This document shows positions 12,435 through 23,532 of a stretch of 64,000 nucleotides of DNA, in pieces. Each line of letters begins with the position of its first letter. The stretch's first letter is position 1. The stretch is from Misgurnus anguillicaudatus (Eukaryota; Chordata; Actinopteri; Cypriniformes; Cobitidae), in contig NC_073358.2 in the NCBI RefSeq assembly GCF_027580225.2, forward strand, positions 30,282,501 through 30,346,500. Reading direction: 5' to 3'. The notes beneath the pieces are model-generated. The model did no database searches. It was given only the letters and a program-made list of their open reading frames with translations, and was not told the DNA's origin. The position numbers were made by a program, and so were the translations under genes.

Positions 12435-14813
12435 ATGGAGGGGATCGCTCTTCGGGAGATGGTGAAGGCACCACTCCCCCCACCGGAGGAGGGCCGGTTG
12501 GGGAATCTTTTGTTTCATTTTTCTGTTCCGCCGACTTTTCAGTCGGCACCCACAAATCCACAAAAAGAGCGAATTCCACTTCCATCTCTAGGTCTTCAGA
12601 TGAGCTCCGGAGATACGAGAGGGCTCATAACCCCCCCTCGTTCTCCGACTCATCAGAGGAGAACGAGAGCGACGCACGGGCTCATAACCCCACCGCGCTC
12701 TCAGCCGGTAGGAGACAGCTACGGGCTCATAACCCATCGTCTCCCTCCTCCTTCGCCAGAGGGTGCATCGAGTGGTGTGAGGTGTCTTCAGCAGAGCCTC
12801 CCTTACTCAACCACCCAGCAACGGACTCAGGTGAGTGTTATCACACACAACACTGCTGTCGGTGCGGCCGTTACGCACACACCGGCGATCACCTCCGTTG
12901 CGCCCGCCGCGGGTACACCGATCGTGCCTTTAGTCCCTCTCGCACGGTATCTGGGGGCGTGGGAACAGCTTCCCAGCCCGTCGCGTTGGCTTTTACGCAC
13001 GATTCGTCTCGGCTATGCGATCCAATTTGCCCGGCGTCCCCCCAAATTCTCCGGCGTTCGTTTCACTACGGTGAGAGCTGCCGATGCGCACGTCCTCCGT
13101 GCGGAGATCGCTGTCTTATTGGCGAAAGACGCGATTCAGCCGGTCCCTCCAGCCGAGATGAGGTCGGGGTTTTACAGCCCTTACTTTATTGTACCCAAGA
13201 AAAGCGGCAGCTTGCGACCGATCCTGGACCTGCGTTCGCTGAACCGTGCACTTCACAGAATGCCGTTCAAAATGCTGACGCCCAAACGCATATTTCCATG
13301 CATTCGTCCAAACGATTGGTTCGCATCTATCGACCTGAAGGACGCGTACTTTCACGTATCGATTCTCCCCCGACACAGGCCGTTTCTCCGCTTTGCGTTC
13401 GAGGGGCGAGCATACCAGTACAAAGTCCTCCCATTCGGGCTCTCTCTGTCGCCCCGTGTATTCACCAAAGTAGTGGAGGGGGCTTTACAACCCCTGAGAG
13501 AGAGAGGTGTGCGCATTCTCGCGTATCTGGACGATTGGCTAATAATAGCTCAAACACGTCAGACGCTGTGCGATCACAGAGATTTAACTTTAAAACACCT
13601 CGCTCGTTTGGGTCTTCGGGTCAACTGGGAAAAGAGCAAGCTTTGCCCCGTGCAGAGAATCTCTTTTCTCGGTATGGAACTGGACTCGATCGATTTGACA
13701 GCTCGTCTAACAGAAGCGCGTGTACAGTCGATTCTGACTTGCCTGAATACATTCAAGAGCAAGAGCGCGGTCCCGCTGAAACAATTTCAGAAGCTTTTGG
13801 GGCATATGGCAGCAGCCGCAGCTGTAACTCCGCTCGGACTGCTTCATATGCGACCGCTTCAGCGTTGGCTTCACGATCGAGTCCCGAGGAGAGCGTGGTT
13901 GCGCGGCATTCACCGTGTTATCATTACACCTGCGTGTCGTCGCACTTTCACTCCGTGGTCAGACCGTGCGTTTCTCCGAGCCGGTGTGCCTCTGAGACAG
14001 GTCTCCAGGCACGCGATAGTATGCACAGATGCGTCAGACACGGGGTGGGGGGCCACGTACGATGGGCTTGCGGCTTCGGGGGTCTGGACGACACCCCAGC
14101 TGCATTGGCACATAAACTGCCGGGAAATGTGGGCTGTATATCTTGCGCTCGTCCGTTTCAGCAACGAGTTACGGGGCAAAGATGTATTAGTTCGTACAGA
14201 CAACACTGCGACCGTGGCGTACATCAATCGTCAAGGCGGTTTACGCTCGCGTCACCTGTCGCATCTCGCCCGTCACCTCCTCACTTGGAGTCAGAAGAAT
14301 TTGAGGTCTCTTCGTGCCATTTACATCCCGGGCACGCTCAATGTAGAGGCGGATGCGCTCTCTCGGGCTGCGCGTCCCGGCGAATGGCGACTCCACCCCA
14401 TTGCGGTTCAGCAAATTTGGAGACGTTTCGGCAAAGCGCAGATAGATCTGTTTGCTTCCCCAGAGACGACCCATTGTCGCCTGTTCTATTCACTAGCCGA
14501 CGACTCGCTCGGCGTGGATGCATTGGCACACAGCTGGCCGCGAAACATGCGCAAATACGCGTTCCCTCCGGTGAGCCTCATTGCGCAAACCTTATGCAAA
14601 ATCCGGGAGGACGAGGAGAGCGTGCTGTTGGTGGCACCGTATTGGACAACCAGGAGCTGGTTTCCAGAACTCTCTCTCCTCACGACAGCCCCTCCGTGGA
14701 AGATTCCCCTGAGGAAGGACCTTCTTTCTCAACAAGAGGGCACATTATGGCACCCGCGCCCCGACCTGTGGAACCTCCATGTGTGGTCTCTGGACGGGGC
14801 ACGGAGGATATGA
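12435..14813 (+). CDS. DIRS ORF2: reverse transcriptase / RNase H
   Basis: A 792-residue open frame from the first Met after the gag stop (the frame is open from 12120 but that part overlaps gag and has no domain). The N-terminal ~150 residues are proline-rich with three repeats of GLITPPRS-like sequence. The reverse-transcriptase domain follows, with KKSGSLRPILDLR, LPFGLSLSP and the catalytic YLDD at about residues 364-367. RNase H follows with TDASDTGWGA (Asp ~532), REMWAVY (Glu ~564), RTDNTATVAYIN (Asp ~589) and EADALSR (Asp ~640), so all acidic residues are present. The protein would copy element RNA into DNA and degrade the RNA. It overlaps the recombinase ORF by 67 bp in another frame, as is usual in DIRS. 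No stop or frameshift is seen. Confidence 0.93.
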   Translation: MEGIALREMVKAPLPPPEEGRLGNLLFHFSVPPTFQSAPTNPQKERIPLPSLGLQMSSGDTRGLITPPRSPTHQRRTRATHGLITPPRSQPVGDSYGLITHRLPPPSPEGASSGVRCLQQSLPYSTTQQRTQVSVITHNTAVGAAVTHTPAITSVAPAAGTPIVPLVPLARYLGAWEQLPSPSRWLLRTIRLGYAIQFARRPPKFSGVRFTTVRAADAHVLRAEIAVLLAKDAIQPVPPAEMRSGFYSPYFIVPKKSGSLRPILDLRSLNRALHRMPFKMLTPKRIFPCIRPNDWFASIDLKDAYFHVSILPRHRPFLRFAFEGRAYQYKVLPFGLSLSPRVFTKVVEGALQPLRERGVRILAYLDDWLIIAQTRQTLCDHRDLTLKHLARLGLRVNWEKSKLCPVQRISFLGMELDSIDLTARLTEARVQSILTCLNTFKSKSAVPLKQFQKLLGHMAAAAAVTPLGLLHMRPLQRWLHDRVPRRAWLRGIHRVIITPACRRTFTPWSDRAFLRAGVPLRQVSRHAIVCTDASDTGWGATYDGLAASGVWTTPQLHWHINCREMWAVYLALVRFSNELRGKDVLVRTDNTATVAYINRQGGLRSRHLSHLARHLLTWSQKNLRSLRAIYIPGTLNVEADALSRAARPGEWRLHPIAVQQIWRRFGKAQIDLFASPETTHCRLFYSLADDSLGVDALAHSWPRNMRKYAFPPVSLIAQTLCKIREDEESVLLVAPYWTTRSWFPELSLLTTAPPWKIPLRKDLLSQQEGTLWHPRPDLWNLHVWSLDGARRI

Positions 14814-15808
14814 GTGATTTACCGCAAGAGGTGTCTAACACTATTGCTGCTGCGCGAGCGCCGTCTACGAGACAGGCTTACGCGCTTAAATGGAACCTGT
14901 TTGTCGACTGGTGTTCTTCCCGAAGTGAAAACCCCCGAGAATGCCCGATTAGTGTTGTGCTTTTATATCTCCAGCGTCGCTTGGAGAATAGGCTGTCACC
15001 ATCCACTATTAAAGTCGATATCGCTGCGATATCAGCTCACCATTCACCCGTAAACGGTAGAACAGTGGGTCAGCACGACCTAGTCATTAGATTTCTCAGA
15101 GGCGCTCGAAGACTGAATCCTTCGCGTCCCCCCTCTATTCCTCCTTGGGACCTGTCCTTGGTGCTGAAATCACTCCAGGAAGCCCCATTCGAGCCTCTGC
15201 ATAGTGTGAGTGTTAAGTTTCTTACAATGAAAACTTTAACTCTCCTTGCTTTGGCTTCTGTTAAGAGGATAGGGGATATTCATGCATTTTCGGTCGATGA
15301 ATCGTGCCTTCAGTTCGGGCCGGCTGCATCCAGCGTAACACTGAGACCCCGGCCCGGCTTTGTGCCCAAAGTTCCCACCACTCCTTTTAGAGATCAAGTG
15401 GTGAATCTCCAAGCACTGCCTTTGGAGGAGGCAGAACCAGCCATGGCTTTGTTATGTCCTGTTCGTGCACTACGTGTGTATATAGACAGGACGCAAAGTT
15501 TTAGGACCTCAGATCAGCTCTTTGTTTGTTACGGTGGTCAGCAGAAAGGAAAAGCTGTCACCAAGCAGAGGATGTCCCATTGGATTGTGGATACTATAGC
15601 CCTTGCATATCAAAAGCAGAATGTGCCTTGTCCATTTAATTTACGTGCCCACTCTACTCGCAGTGTGGCATCATCTTGGGCACTGGCTCGCGGTTCCTCG
15701 CTAACAGATATTTGTAGAGCTGCAGGCTGGGCGACACCTAATACGTTCACAAGATTCTATAGTGTTCGTGTCGAACCGGTTTCCACTCGGGTTCTTTCTA
15801 CTAACTAG
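14747..15808 (+). CDS. DIRS ORF3: tyrosine recombinase
   Basis: A 353-residue open frame counted from the ATG at 14747; a second Met at 14810 is also possible and would avoid nearly all overlap with ORF2. The frame is open much further upstream but that part lies over RT and is not the protein. The N-terminal core-binding part has STRQAYALKWNLFVDWC. The catalytic part has VKRIGDIHAF (Arg ~174), HSTR (His ~302, Arg ~305), GWATPNTF (Trp ~328) and FTRFYSV with the nucleophilic Tyr at about 338. These are the R, H-x-x-R, W and Y signatures of the family. It would integrate a circular DNA intermediate, in place of the DDE integrase of LTR elements, which explains the missing target duplication. 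Confidence 0.93.
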   Translation: MAPAPRPVEPPCVVSGRGTEDMSDLPQEVSNTIAAARAPSTRQAYALKWNLFVDWCSSRSENPRECPISVVLLYLQRRLENRLSPSTIKVDIAAISAHHSPVNGRTVGQHDLVIRFLRGARRLNPSRPPSIPPWDLSLVLKSLQEAPFEPLHSVSVKFLTMKTLTLLALASVKRIGDIHAFSVDESCLQFGPAASSVTLRPRPGFVPKVPTTPFRDQVVNLQALPLEEAEPAMALLCPVRALRVYIDRTQSFRTSDQLFVCYGGQQKGKAVTKQRMSHWIVDTIALAYQKQNVPCPFNLRAHSTRSVASSWALARGSSLTDICRAAGWATPNTFTRFYSVRVEPVSTRVLSTN

Positions 15809-16395
15809 TTAAGAATGCCGAGGGTCGGCTCGTGTGTCGGCTTGGAGCCTCTATTTTGGTGCTGCACATTTGCACCATTATGGAAGGCCATCGGGGCAAA
15901 AACGTCTAAAAAACTGTTTTTGCCTCTCCTCCACCGCCCTGATAGCTGGTGTTGCGGAGCATCCGCTGTCAACCTATCACTGATGTATTCTCTGTAAACC
16001 TGTGTAGGCTAGGCGTCCACATTTGTCCCCTACGTGGGGTTCATTTGTGTGTATAGTCCGTGGGGTTCTAATCCTCCACGTTTTTCCTTAGCAGAGCCTG
16101 CTCTGCATCTCTCAACATACCATGTATTGTTCAGAGACTTTATTTTGAGCAACCTGTCGGTTGTTTCATATATTTTTATGTCATCCATTTAACCTTCTTA
16201 GGGGATGGCTTCCGCAGTGTTCTAGCTCCGCTCAGTTTAGACGCTTCTCCCAGTTCGCTGCTTCACTATCGTGGGTTAAGGAACAGGTAGTGACCGGCCT
16301 TCTGCATTTCGCCTTAGATTCCGCCCCTTATGTGGAGGGCGGAGGGCTTTTGCAGGCACTGGAAGGGTTCAGCTGCAGTGGCGTTTTGGTAGGGA

Positions 16396-16506
16396 TTCCC
16401 AATTCGTCGGTCACGACGTGACGTCGTAGTGACCGACTGAAAGGGAACGTCTCGGTTACGTATGTAACCCTCGTTCCCTGAAGGAAGGGAACGGAGACGT
16501 CACGTC
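16396..16506 (+). repeat. DIRS internal complementary region
   Basis: Left half (16396-16448) is the reverse complement of the element's extreme left end; right half (16446-16506) is the reverse complement of its extreme right end. They meet at GGGAACGTCTCGG, where one AAC serves both GTT ends. In the DIRS model this region templates the joining of the two ends into a circle. Matches appear exact over nearly the whole length. Confidence 0.92.
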
Positions 16507-16554
16507 CCGTCGCCACAGTTTGCTGTTCCATTGCTGTTCAGGCCGGGCACTGTT

Positions 16555-16743
16555 GCTCGGCTTCTCAGCAATAATATAGCTGATTTGGTATTATGCACCT
16601 GTGCCTTATATACGCACCTGGCGGGGCGGCGCCGGCATTATGCAAATACCTGCATGCCAAGTTCATTGGCGTTTTTGATAGTTCTCGAAGTAGATAGGTC
16701 ACCCGCGAAGCGGTTCCCAATTCGTCGGTCACGACGTGACGTC
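16555..16743 (-). repeat. DIRS right inverted terminal repeat
   Basis: Inverted copy of 10473-10655, including CCTTATATACGC and CATTATGCAAATACC. It is followed to 16793 by a 50-base right-end extension with CGTTCCCTTCCTTCAGGGAACG, itself a hairpin, which the left end lacks. Confidence 0.88.
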
Positions 16744-16793
16744 TCCGTTCCCTTCCTTCAGGGAACGAGGGTTACATACGTAACCGAGACGTT

Positions 16794-17699
16794 GATATGC
16801 ATACATTTATTATGGGAGTTGTACCAGAGGGAATTTTCCAAGGAATGCTGATTCGTTATATTGATTACTTTAGTAAAACATTGTAGTATGTTATATATTA
16901 TTATTTTTAACTGGTCATGCAAAAGTAGAATTATTAAAAAAAATGTAGGAAAATGAATTTATAATAAGTAAACCAATTGTAATGCATTACTTGTGAAAGT
17001 GACACTCCCTAAAATTTTCACATTTTGCACACTAACTGATACACCTAAAATTGGGTTGTTAGTGACTCATATCACTATAGAAAAACACATTTCAATGTGC
17101 TAATTGTCAGACCTTTCTCAAAGATGGCACATTGTACTGAAACGTCTGATGTGATTCACCACACTCAAACATTTGCACATAAGCCCATAAGGTCACAGAA
17201 ATGTTGTTATTCATGTGTTTTGGTTGTCAAATTTTCAGAGATGGATTAACTAGATTTGAAATTACAGATGTAAGAGGGAGGGATCTGAATACAGATCAAG
17301 ACTACAAGTTTATAAATGCACATTTTAAGGGGTTGACTTCTAATAAACAGTGTGGATATCGAGGCGCTCTATCCACTGGACTTTTTTTTTTGGATGTATT
17401 TAACAATGACGAGTAACATCTTCAACTAAACCTTTTTTTCACCTTCACATTCACACACACATAATGTGAGCTATTGAGCACCTGCTTGGAATACAAACGC
17501 ACCCGGAGCTCACGTATCCTGGCAACAAACTGCACAATTCTATAAAGTTACGGAGGACGAGTATCCATGCTGCTGTCCATCAGGAATAAAGTGTGTGTGA
17601 CGACTGATCAATCAGCGATGTTTATGGCCCATTGTTACTGACATAATTCAAGACATACTTATTTAGAAATAATGTTACAAAAGTTGTTCCTGCGGGACG
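16794..17699. other. No feature recognised
   Basis: AT-rich unassigned sequence; a 71-codon frame at 17201-17416 has no recognisable content. Confidence 0.4.
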
Positions 17700-17832
17700 A
17701 TAATTTAAAAAAAGGTCCTTTTATGTATTATACCAGTATGTACATCTAATGTGTACCTTTGAGGTACCAACGTATACTTTTTGAAAAGATATCACCCCAG
17801 TCACAGTGACAAATTTTTTTCTGAGAGCGTAA
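17700..17832. mobile_element. Fragment of a GGTACC/TCACAGTGAC-type repeat
   Basis: Contains GTACCTTTGAGGTACCAACG, TATACTTTTTGAAAAG and CCCCAGTCACAGTGAC, the same order of motifs seen in the broken repeat at 33838-35070. Only one half is recognisable; likely a CACTG-type (EnSpm-like) remnant. Confidence 0.4.
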
Positions 17833-18213
17833 TTATAAGACATCATTTAAGATAAAAGTTTCGCTACAGAACTTTGGCCTCTCTATTACCATCAGTAGTT
17901 AAAAAAGCAATTATGGTCCGAATTAATATTTTACATATCCTTTGGTGTGTAAGTGTTTATTAGTAGGCTACATGTTAACAATATACATGGTAAGGAGTGT
18001 CACATTTCTGGATGACGTCAGAGGTATACAGGCCAATCAATGCGTTTGAGGAAATCAGTATATCTGGAGCTACAAAAAAATTTACGGTATGTGAAAAATA
18101 TTGTGTTTTTTACATAAACCACGCAAATAAAATAGGTGCACTTTAAAAATGACTTATGGTGATTAAATGTACTACACTACTGTGATTTTCTATACAAATT
18201 AATTGGAATGTTT

Positions 18214-18759
18214 CAACCCAGTCTCCTGAGGTTGCGTATAAATAGCACGAAGTGTAAAACTCGTGCAATACATACGCCAAATTCCACTTTGGCGTGCATA
18301 TGATACGCAAGTCCTTCCCAATCACTTAAACGGGGCATGTTTTTTTGTTGTTTTATTTATCGGTTTCTCAGTTTTTTTGCTATTTTTTAAACCATTTTCG
18401 CTTGGGTTTAGGGTTAGATTTTAGATTTGCTTAATGAGGTTATTTAATATACAGGTTTCTCAATGTTTTTGTCCATATTTAAGCCATGGTCGCTTGGAGT
18501 TGGGGTTAGAGTTGGGGTTTGGGTTAGGATGTCATTTTTATATAACAAAAAGTTGGTCTAACCCTCAACCCAAGCGAAAATGGTAAAAAATAGCAAAAAA
18601 ATTGAGAAACCGATAAATAAAACGACAAAAAAAGATGCCCCGTTTAAGTGAATGGGAAGGACTTGCGTATCATATGCACGCCAAAGTGGAATTTGGCGTA
18701 TGTATTGCACGAGTTTTACACTTCGTGCTATTTATACGTATTTTCAGGAGACTGGGCTG
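18214..18759 (+). mobile_element. Variable-arm palindromic element, copy B, 7-bp TSD
   Basis: Ends CAACCCAGTCTCCTGA and the complement of CAGCCCAGTCTCCTGA; AATGTTT lies directly outside both ends (18207-18213 and 18760-18766). The arms are inverted copies of about 120 bases, nearly identical, and contain small hairpins such as GCACGAAGTGTAAAACTCGTGC minus flanks and GCCAAATTCCACTTTGGC. They share no sequence with the arms of A, C or D. The core at 18490-18545 reads TCGCTTGGAGTTGGGGTTAG and so on, the same as in the other copies, and fixes the plus orientation. No coding capacity. Confidence 0.83.
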
Positions 18760-19300
18760 AATGTTTGAAGCATACCTACAGTACAATTGTCTGAATTATA
18801 TTAGAGCAATTTTTTGAATGTGACATTAACACACAAGTACAAGTGATGTAAACCTGTAAAAAACCTCATGTAAAATTCCATGTTTTAAATTGATGCGAGC
18901 GAGTCAGAGAAGGCGTCTAGGTGAGTTAAACTTGATGAGTCACACTGTTTAATTCAGATCCTCAATTCAAAATGCATTGAAGTGGATTTTTACAAAGCCA
19001 TGCTTAAAAATATATGAAAGCTTTGCATGAATTGTATTACTTTGAGAGAATAAATCAATATTAAATGTACCATTAGCAGTGTATTGAATAAAACGAGTGT
19101 CTAGCTTCTAGCTGTATTCATGAAAAAAGTAGAAGGAGATTAAATGAAAAGAAATAATTGGCATACTACTGTGATATATAGATAGGTACCAATCTATATA
19201 GGTGGTAAACAGTGTTTGAATAATGCCTGTCTGCGTAATTTGTGCCAGATGTTTCATAAAAAGATAAATTACATTTGTATTTCATGTAATACTGCTCTGT
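18760..19300. other. No feature recognised
   Basis: Unassigned AT-rich sequence after the 7-bp duplication. Confidence 0.4.
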
Positions 19301-19304
19301 TTAA

Positions 19305-21024
19305 AGCTCCACTGTGTACTTTTTTGAGTTAATTCTTAGCAAAAACCCATGCTTTCTTTCAAAAGTATGTGCTCATTCATGTGTAATTACTTCCACCCCA
19401 CTAATCAAAGTATTCTCGTAAGTGTAGAATCTGCTATTTAAAATACATACGGTCGAGTCGCTGGACTGGCGCGTCCATGTTGTGCCTCCATCTTTGAAAT
19501 ACATTTGCAGACGAGGGACATTCCTGAAATTCAAGCTCCACCTTTTGCGCTTTCAGTCACTCACGCTGGCAGCTAGCTGAAGCCTCCGGAGGTTGCATGT
19601 GTAGGTGGTAAACGTCATCGAGACAGTCTTATTTCAGAATATTAACTATTATAAAGCTGATAATTATTCTAAGTTAATTGTAAATTGATGTAATATGCTT
19701 ATAACTTGCGAATGTAATGCTCAGTCAATTTAAATAAACCAGGCTTGATGACGTATGCAGCCCGGATATGCGACCTGCGTAGACTAAATCCTTCGGATTT
19801 TACAACAGCCGCACACCGTGATGATCCCGCGATCTAATGCTTTTATTTGAGGCAGATTTGAAAGCCTGTTGAAGAACTATTCTCGAGGACATTAAAACAC
19901 GTCGCCAAGGAAGCTAAACGGGGATTTAAAACGACAACGCGACAGGAAAAACATCAAGACCGAAGTCAACATTGGAGTAAGTTAATGTTAGTTTACCAAG
20001 ATCATGAGGCTCAAGGGACACAGAAGTTGCACACTTTCTATCTTCTCCACAGGTAATTCAGCATATTCGTTTACATCTATATACAGTCTATGTTGTAAAC
20101 TTGAAGTTTTATAGTTCTTTGGCTAACTATATCATGGTTATGCATAACACTTGTTAATGTTACCACGCATGTGGTTTAATGTGTTTGAACAGCCACACGC
20201 CGTCTCTCCGCCCATTTATGTAATCTGAGGTACTGAGATAAATGTTTTTCATCTTTTCTGACCTCTAGCACAAACACACGGTGTACAGCGCTATTTTTAG
20301 CCTTTCATTGATAAAATCGTGTCTTTCGTTTCATTTTACAAGCGTGTGAAAGTTGAGCGATCTTATTTCACCAATATCAGAGGAAGCTCTTACATATACA
20401 CGGACATGTATCGTTTACTTAAAACATAAGCATTGGACTCTGACATAATATTAGTTCGCGTCCATTTAAACCCGTCATTACTCCCGCTCATGATTAAATG
20501 ACAGTAGAGGGACTCGTCCACAGACCATCCCCTCAGTAATCTGGAGAGAAGCGGTCGAAAATTGACAAAAAGAGACGGATTTAAACACCAAGTGTAAACG
20601 TGATGTGTCTCTCTCGTCCACTTGTGATCTGATCGACGAAAACACATCTTAATACCAAGTTTAACAGCCCCTGTGATATTTTTCCTTGCGTCGATGAAAA
20701 AGGAGTGTCTAAGCTACGTTTATGGTTGCTTTTTGTATGTGATTTTAAGCGGACATATCATGAAAATCAGACTTTTTCCATGTTAAACATAAATCTGTGT
20801 GCTTTGATGAATCACAGGCAAAGGACATTTTAAATTGTTCATTTTTTTTCATTGCTTTTGCTTTGTAGCTACTGGAAGCCATGTTAACCTTGGCATGACA
20901 TGGCTGGGCCACCCTACGAGTTAAAATGCGTTACGAATGGGGGGGGGGGCTAGAAAGTAATATTCAGTTGGTTGTCATATAGACTTTCACCGCTAGATGG
21001 GAGTAGATCCTACACAGTGGAGCT
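19305..21024. mobile_element. TTAA-flanked DNA transposon, 1.72 kb
   Basis: AGCTCCACTGTGTA on the left and TACACAGTGGAGCT on the right are perfect 14-base inverted repeats, and TTAA lies outside both (19301-19304, 21025-21028). TTAA target choice fits piggyBac or Kolobok superfamilies. No transposase can be read in the interior; the 85-codon minus frame at 20390-20647 shows no domain. The ends resemble those of the 278-bp element at 54218. Confidence 0.78.
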
Positions 21025-21311
21025 TTAAACATTTTACATACATTATAATGTTTACATACATTCCACGAGAATAAGTAACAGCTGAATTTGCATTGGAGGA
21101 AAGTTTGCTGCATCCTAAGAAGTGAACCTGCCATTGTACTTGAGCAATATCCCACAGTACGCACACTCTTCCCCACGCTTGTTATGATGACCCAGTTTAA
21201 TATCCAGTTTTTCACACATACTACACTTGATGCTCTCAAGGTGCTAACATTCCACATACTGTAGAATGCAATGTGCAATATTAAGAAAAATATATATTCA
21301 TTAAAAGGATA

Positions 21312-21802
21312 CACTCTAAAAACAAACAGTGCTAAATAGCACTTAAAGTGGTTCACTGGCTCGTAATCATATAGGGGAACCATTTTAATTACCTGTGTAG
21401 CACCTGTTTAGAACCATTTTGTGCTGTACAAAACCATATCTAGTGCTATAGTGGTGCTATATCACCCCCGGATGGTTCTTTATAGCTGCTTTATAGAATG
21501 GATGTGTTAAAAACAAACAACACATTAATGTTGATTCTGGGACAACACACTAAATGCGTTGTCCCAGAATCCACCCATCTCTGTGTTATTATTAAAACAA
21601 CACATTTTGTGTTACTTTTAACATAAATTATGTTATTTGAACACAAAAGGACACATAATGTGTTAAAATTACACACAATGTGTTAAAATTACACATAATG
21701 TGTTAAAGGCTTAATGCACAAAGATGTGCTAAATAGCACTTGGTTCCCCTATGATTACAAGCTTTTAGTGCTATTTAGTACCATTTTTTTTCATTTAGAG
21801 TG
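21312..21802. mobile_element. CACTCTAAAAA-ended inverted-repeat element
   Basis: Left end CACTCTAAAAACAAACAG, followed by GTGCTAAATAGCACT; right side GTGCTATTTAGTACC, then TTTAGAGTG. The interior has a block of short units TTACACATAATGTGTTAAA at 21600-21705. Related in its GTGCTAAATAGCAC and AACCAT motifs to the element at 34748-34995. EnSpm/CACTA-like by termini. Confidence 0.6.
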
Positions 21803-21851
21803 TCATTTAGAGTGTAGTTCACATTATGAATATTACTCCATGATTTACTCA

Positions 21852-22116
21852 CACTGTAAAAATACTTTGCTGCCTTAATTTTTTGTTGAATAAACTTAGA
21901 TTTACAAGTCATTTCAACTTACTATTATTTATCTTGACTAGAGATGTAATAACTACAGGTGAGTTGTTATAACTTTTAAAATATAGTTAAAAAAGTCAAC
22001 TTCGTTTTATAAGTTGTAACAACTCATCTCTTGTCAAGATAAATAATAGTAAGTTGACATGACTTGTAAATCTGAGTTGATTTAACAAGAAAGGCAGCAA
22101 AGTATTTTTTACAGTG
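21852..22116. mobile_element. CACTGTAAAAA palindromic MITE, 265 bp
   Basis: Arms fold back almost end to end: CACTGTAAAAATACTTTGCT against AGCAAAGTATTTTTTACAGTG less one base, then CTTACTATTATTTATCTTGA and its complement. CACTG ends suggest an EnSpm-like non-autonomous element. No coding capacity. Confidence 0.75.
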
Positions 22117-22179
22117 CACCCTCAAGTCATCCGAGATATAGCCTATATGTCAATCATTTTTTAGACAATTTCAGTTATT

Positions 22180-22715
22180 TTAGTAAGTGTTTGAGCTCTT
22201 TAAGGCATTTTGGACCATTGAAGCCTTGTAATAGATTCCTGAGAGATTCCAGCATATAGAAATTGCAATAGTCCAACCGGAATAAAACAAAAGCATGTAT
22301 GACTCTCTAAAGATCTTTGGGGGTAAGAAAAGATTTAACTCTAGTAAGGAGTTTCAGATGAAAAAAAACTGACTAGACTGTGTTAATGTATTTGTTTAAC
22401 TTTAAGGAGGAGTTAAGAGTAACTTCCAGACCCTTCACAGTTGGTTTCATATAAGGATACAGATCTCCTACATTAGCAATGGTTATCTCTTTCCCCGCAA
22501 AGGGTCCAAACACAATCGCTTCAGTTTTACCCGCGTTGAGGTTTAAAAAATGTGAAAACATCCAGGATCTTATATCATTCAGACAGGCAAGCAAGGTTTC
22601 TAGGCCTTTCTTCTTTGTATGCTTGAAGGGTAGATAAATTTGGGTGTCATCTGCGTATAAATGAAAAGACACTCCATGCCTATTAAGAATCCAACTAAGA
22701 GGAAGCATTTAAAGA
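22180..22715 (-). pseudogene. L2-type LINE reverse-transcriptase fragment
   Basis: A minus-strand frame of 111 codons (22708 down to 22373) reads FHLYADDTQIYLP, the RT catalytic motif, then LNLNAGKTEAIVFGP, a thumb-region motif typical of L2/CR1-clade LINEs. Past a stop, the matching frame continues with LLTRVKSFL, VIHAFV and RLDYCN toward 22180. Both 5' (endonuclease) and 3' parts are missing. A decayed fragment, not a functional gene. Confidence 0.85.
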
Positions 22716-23007
22716 AGCTGGGTACAGAATGGTCCACATACTACACATACTGTAATTTGCATTTGGCTCTAATGGAAGCAAGCTATTTTTGTTTGTGAAG
22801 TTTTAAATATGGATACTTCTCTTACATAACCTCATCAATTAGAAGGCCTTTATTTTCCTCTCCGGAGCCATGTGGATTATTTTTGTGAAGGACAGATGCA
22901 CATTCTTTTGGCTTGAAGAAAGTGGACCCCATTTTTAACCATTATAAAGCTTGGAAGCTAGGATATTTTCTAAAATAACTGAAAACTTGTTGATCTTAAA
23001 GATGATG

Positions 23008-23532
23008 CAGTAATGTGCAAAAGTCTTAGGCCACCATCACCAGCTTTGTTGTTTTAGCAAAGTTTTAATGTCCATCCATATTTATTTTCCACTCTTTTTT
23101 AAGATAAAAACAGAAAATACAGAAAATATGTACACATAATTAAAAACAAAACAATTTTCAGAACTAAATGTTTTCTTCAGGCATCAGTCAGTATTTAGTG
23201 TGACCTCTCTTGGCACGAAACACATCTTGTGCTTTTTTGGGGTGACTGAAGTCCTGAAGTCATTTGATTAGAATTTGAAATTAGGATTTAATTTCATTTA
23301 GGTTTAAAAGATCCTGCAGCTGCCTGCTGTTGCTCAAGTGGAAAGGGAGTTTACCCTAAATACTTGACACTTCAGCTTTTATACAGTTTTTTAATTCTAC
23401 ATAAACAAATTCTTGTATTTTCTGGTTGTATTCTAATAAAGAGACTGGGAAATAAGTATAAATGATCACTATACAATTGCAAAAACAACAAATCTAATGG
23501 TAGCATGATGCCCTAAGACCTTTGCACAGTAC
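23008..23532. mobile_element. Tc1/mariner-like non-autonomous element
   Basis: CAGTAATGTGCAAAAGTCTT at the left and AAGACCTTTGCACAGTACT at the right form inverted ends; a TA lies within each CAGTA/AGTAC context, suiting TA-targeting Tc1/mariner elements. No transposase can be read between them. Confidence 0.5.

Larger units (their letters stand above)
10450..16793 (+). mobile_element. Complete DIRS-type tyrosine-recombinase retrotransposon
   Basis: A 6,344-bp element with the full DIRS layout: inverted terminal repeats, a gag-like ORF, an overlapping pair of ORFs for RT/RNase H and tyrosine recombinase, and an internal complementary region near the right end. It begins and ends with GTT, and that GTT occurs once (as AAC) at the join inside the internal complementary region, as the circular-intermediate model for DIRS predicts. 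As usual for DIRS there is no target duplication (left flank ATATATA, right flank GATATGC). RT and recombinase frames are uninterrupted; gag has one frameshift. GC content and codon use differ sharply from the AT-rich surroundings, suggesting a fairly recent insertion. 5' leader 10656-10970 and the stretch 15809-16395 have no recognised gene. Confidence 0.93.

Noticed and set aside
12782..14746. The upstream part of the 1008-codon frame as coding
   Set aside because: It overlaps the RT/RNase H ORF and has no domain; only the part from 14747 encodes the recombinase.
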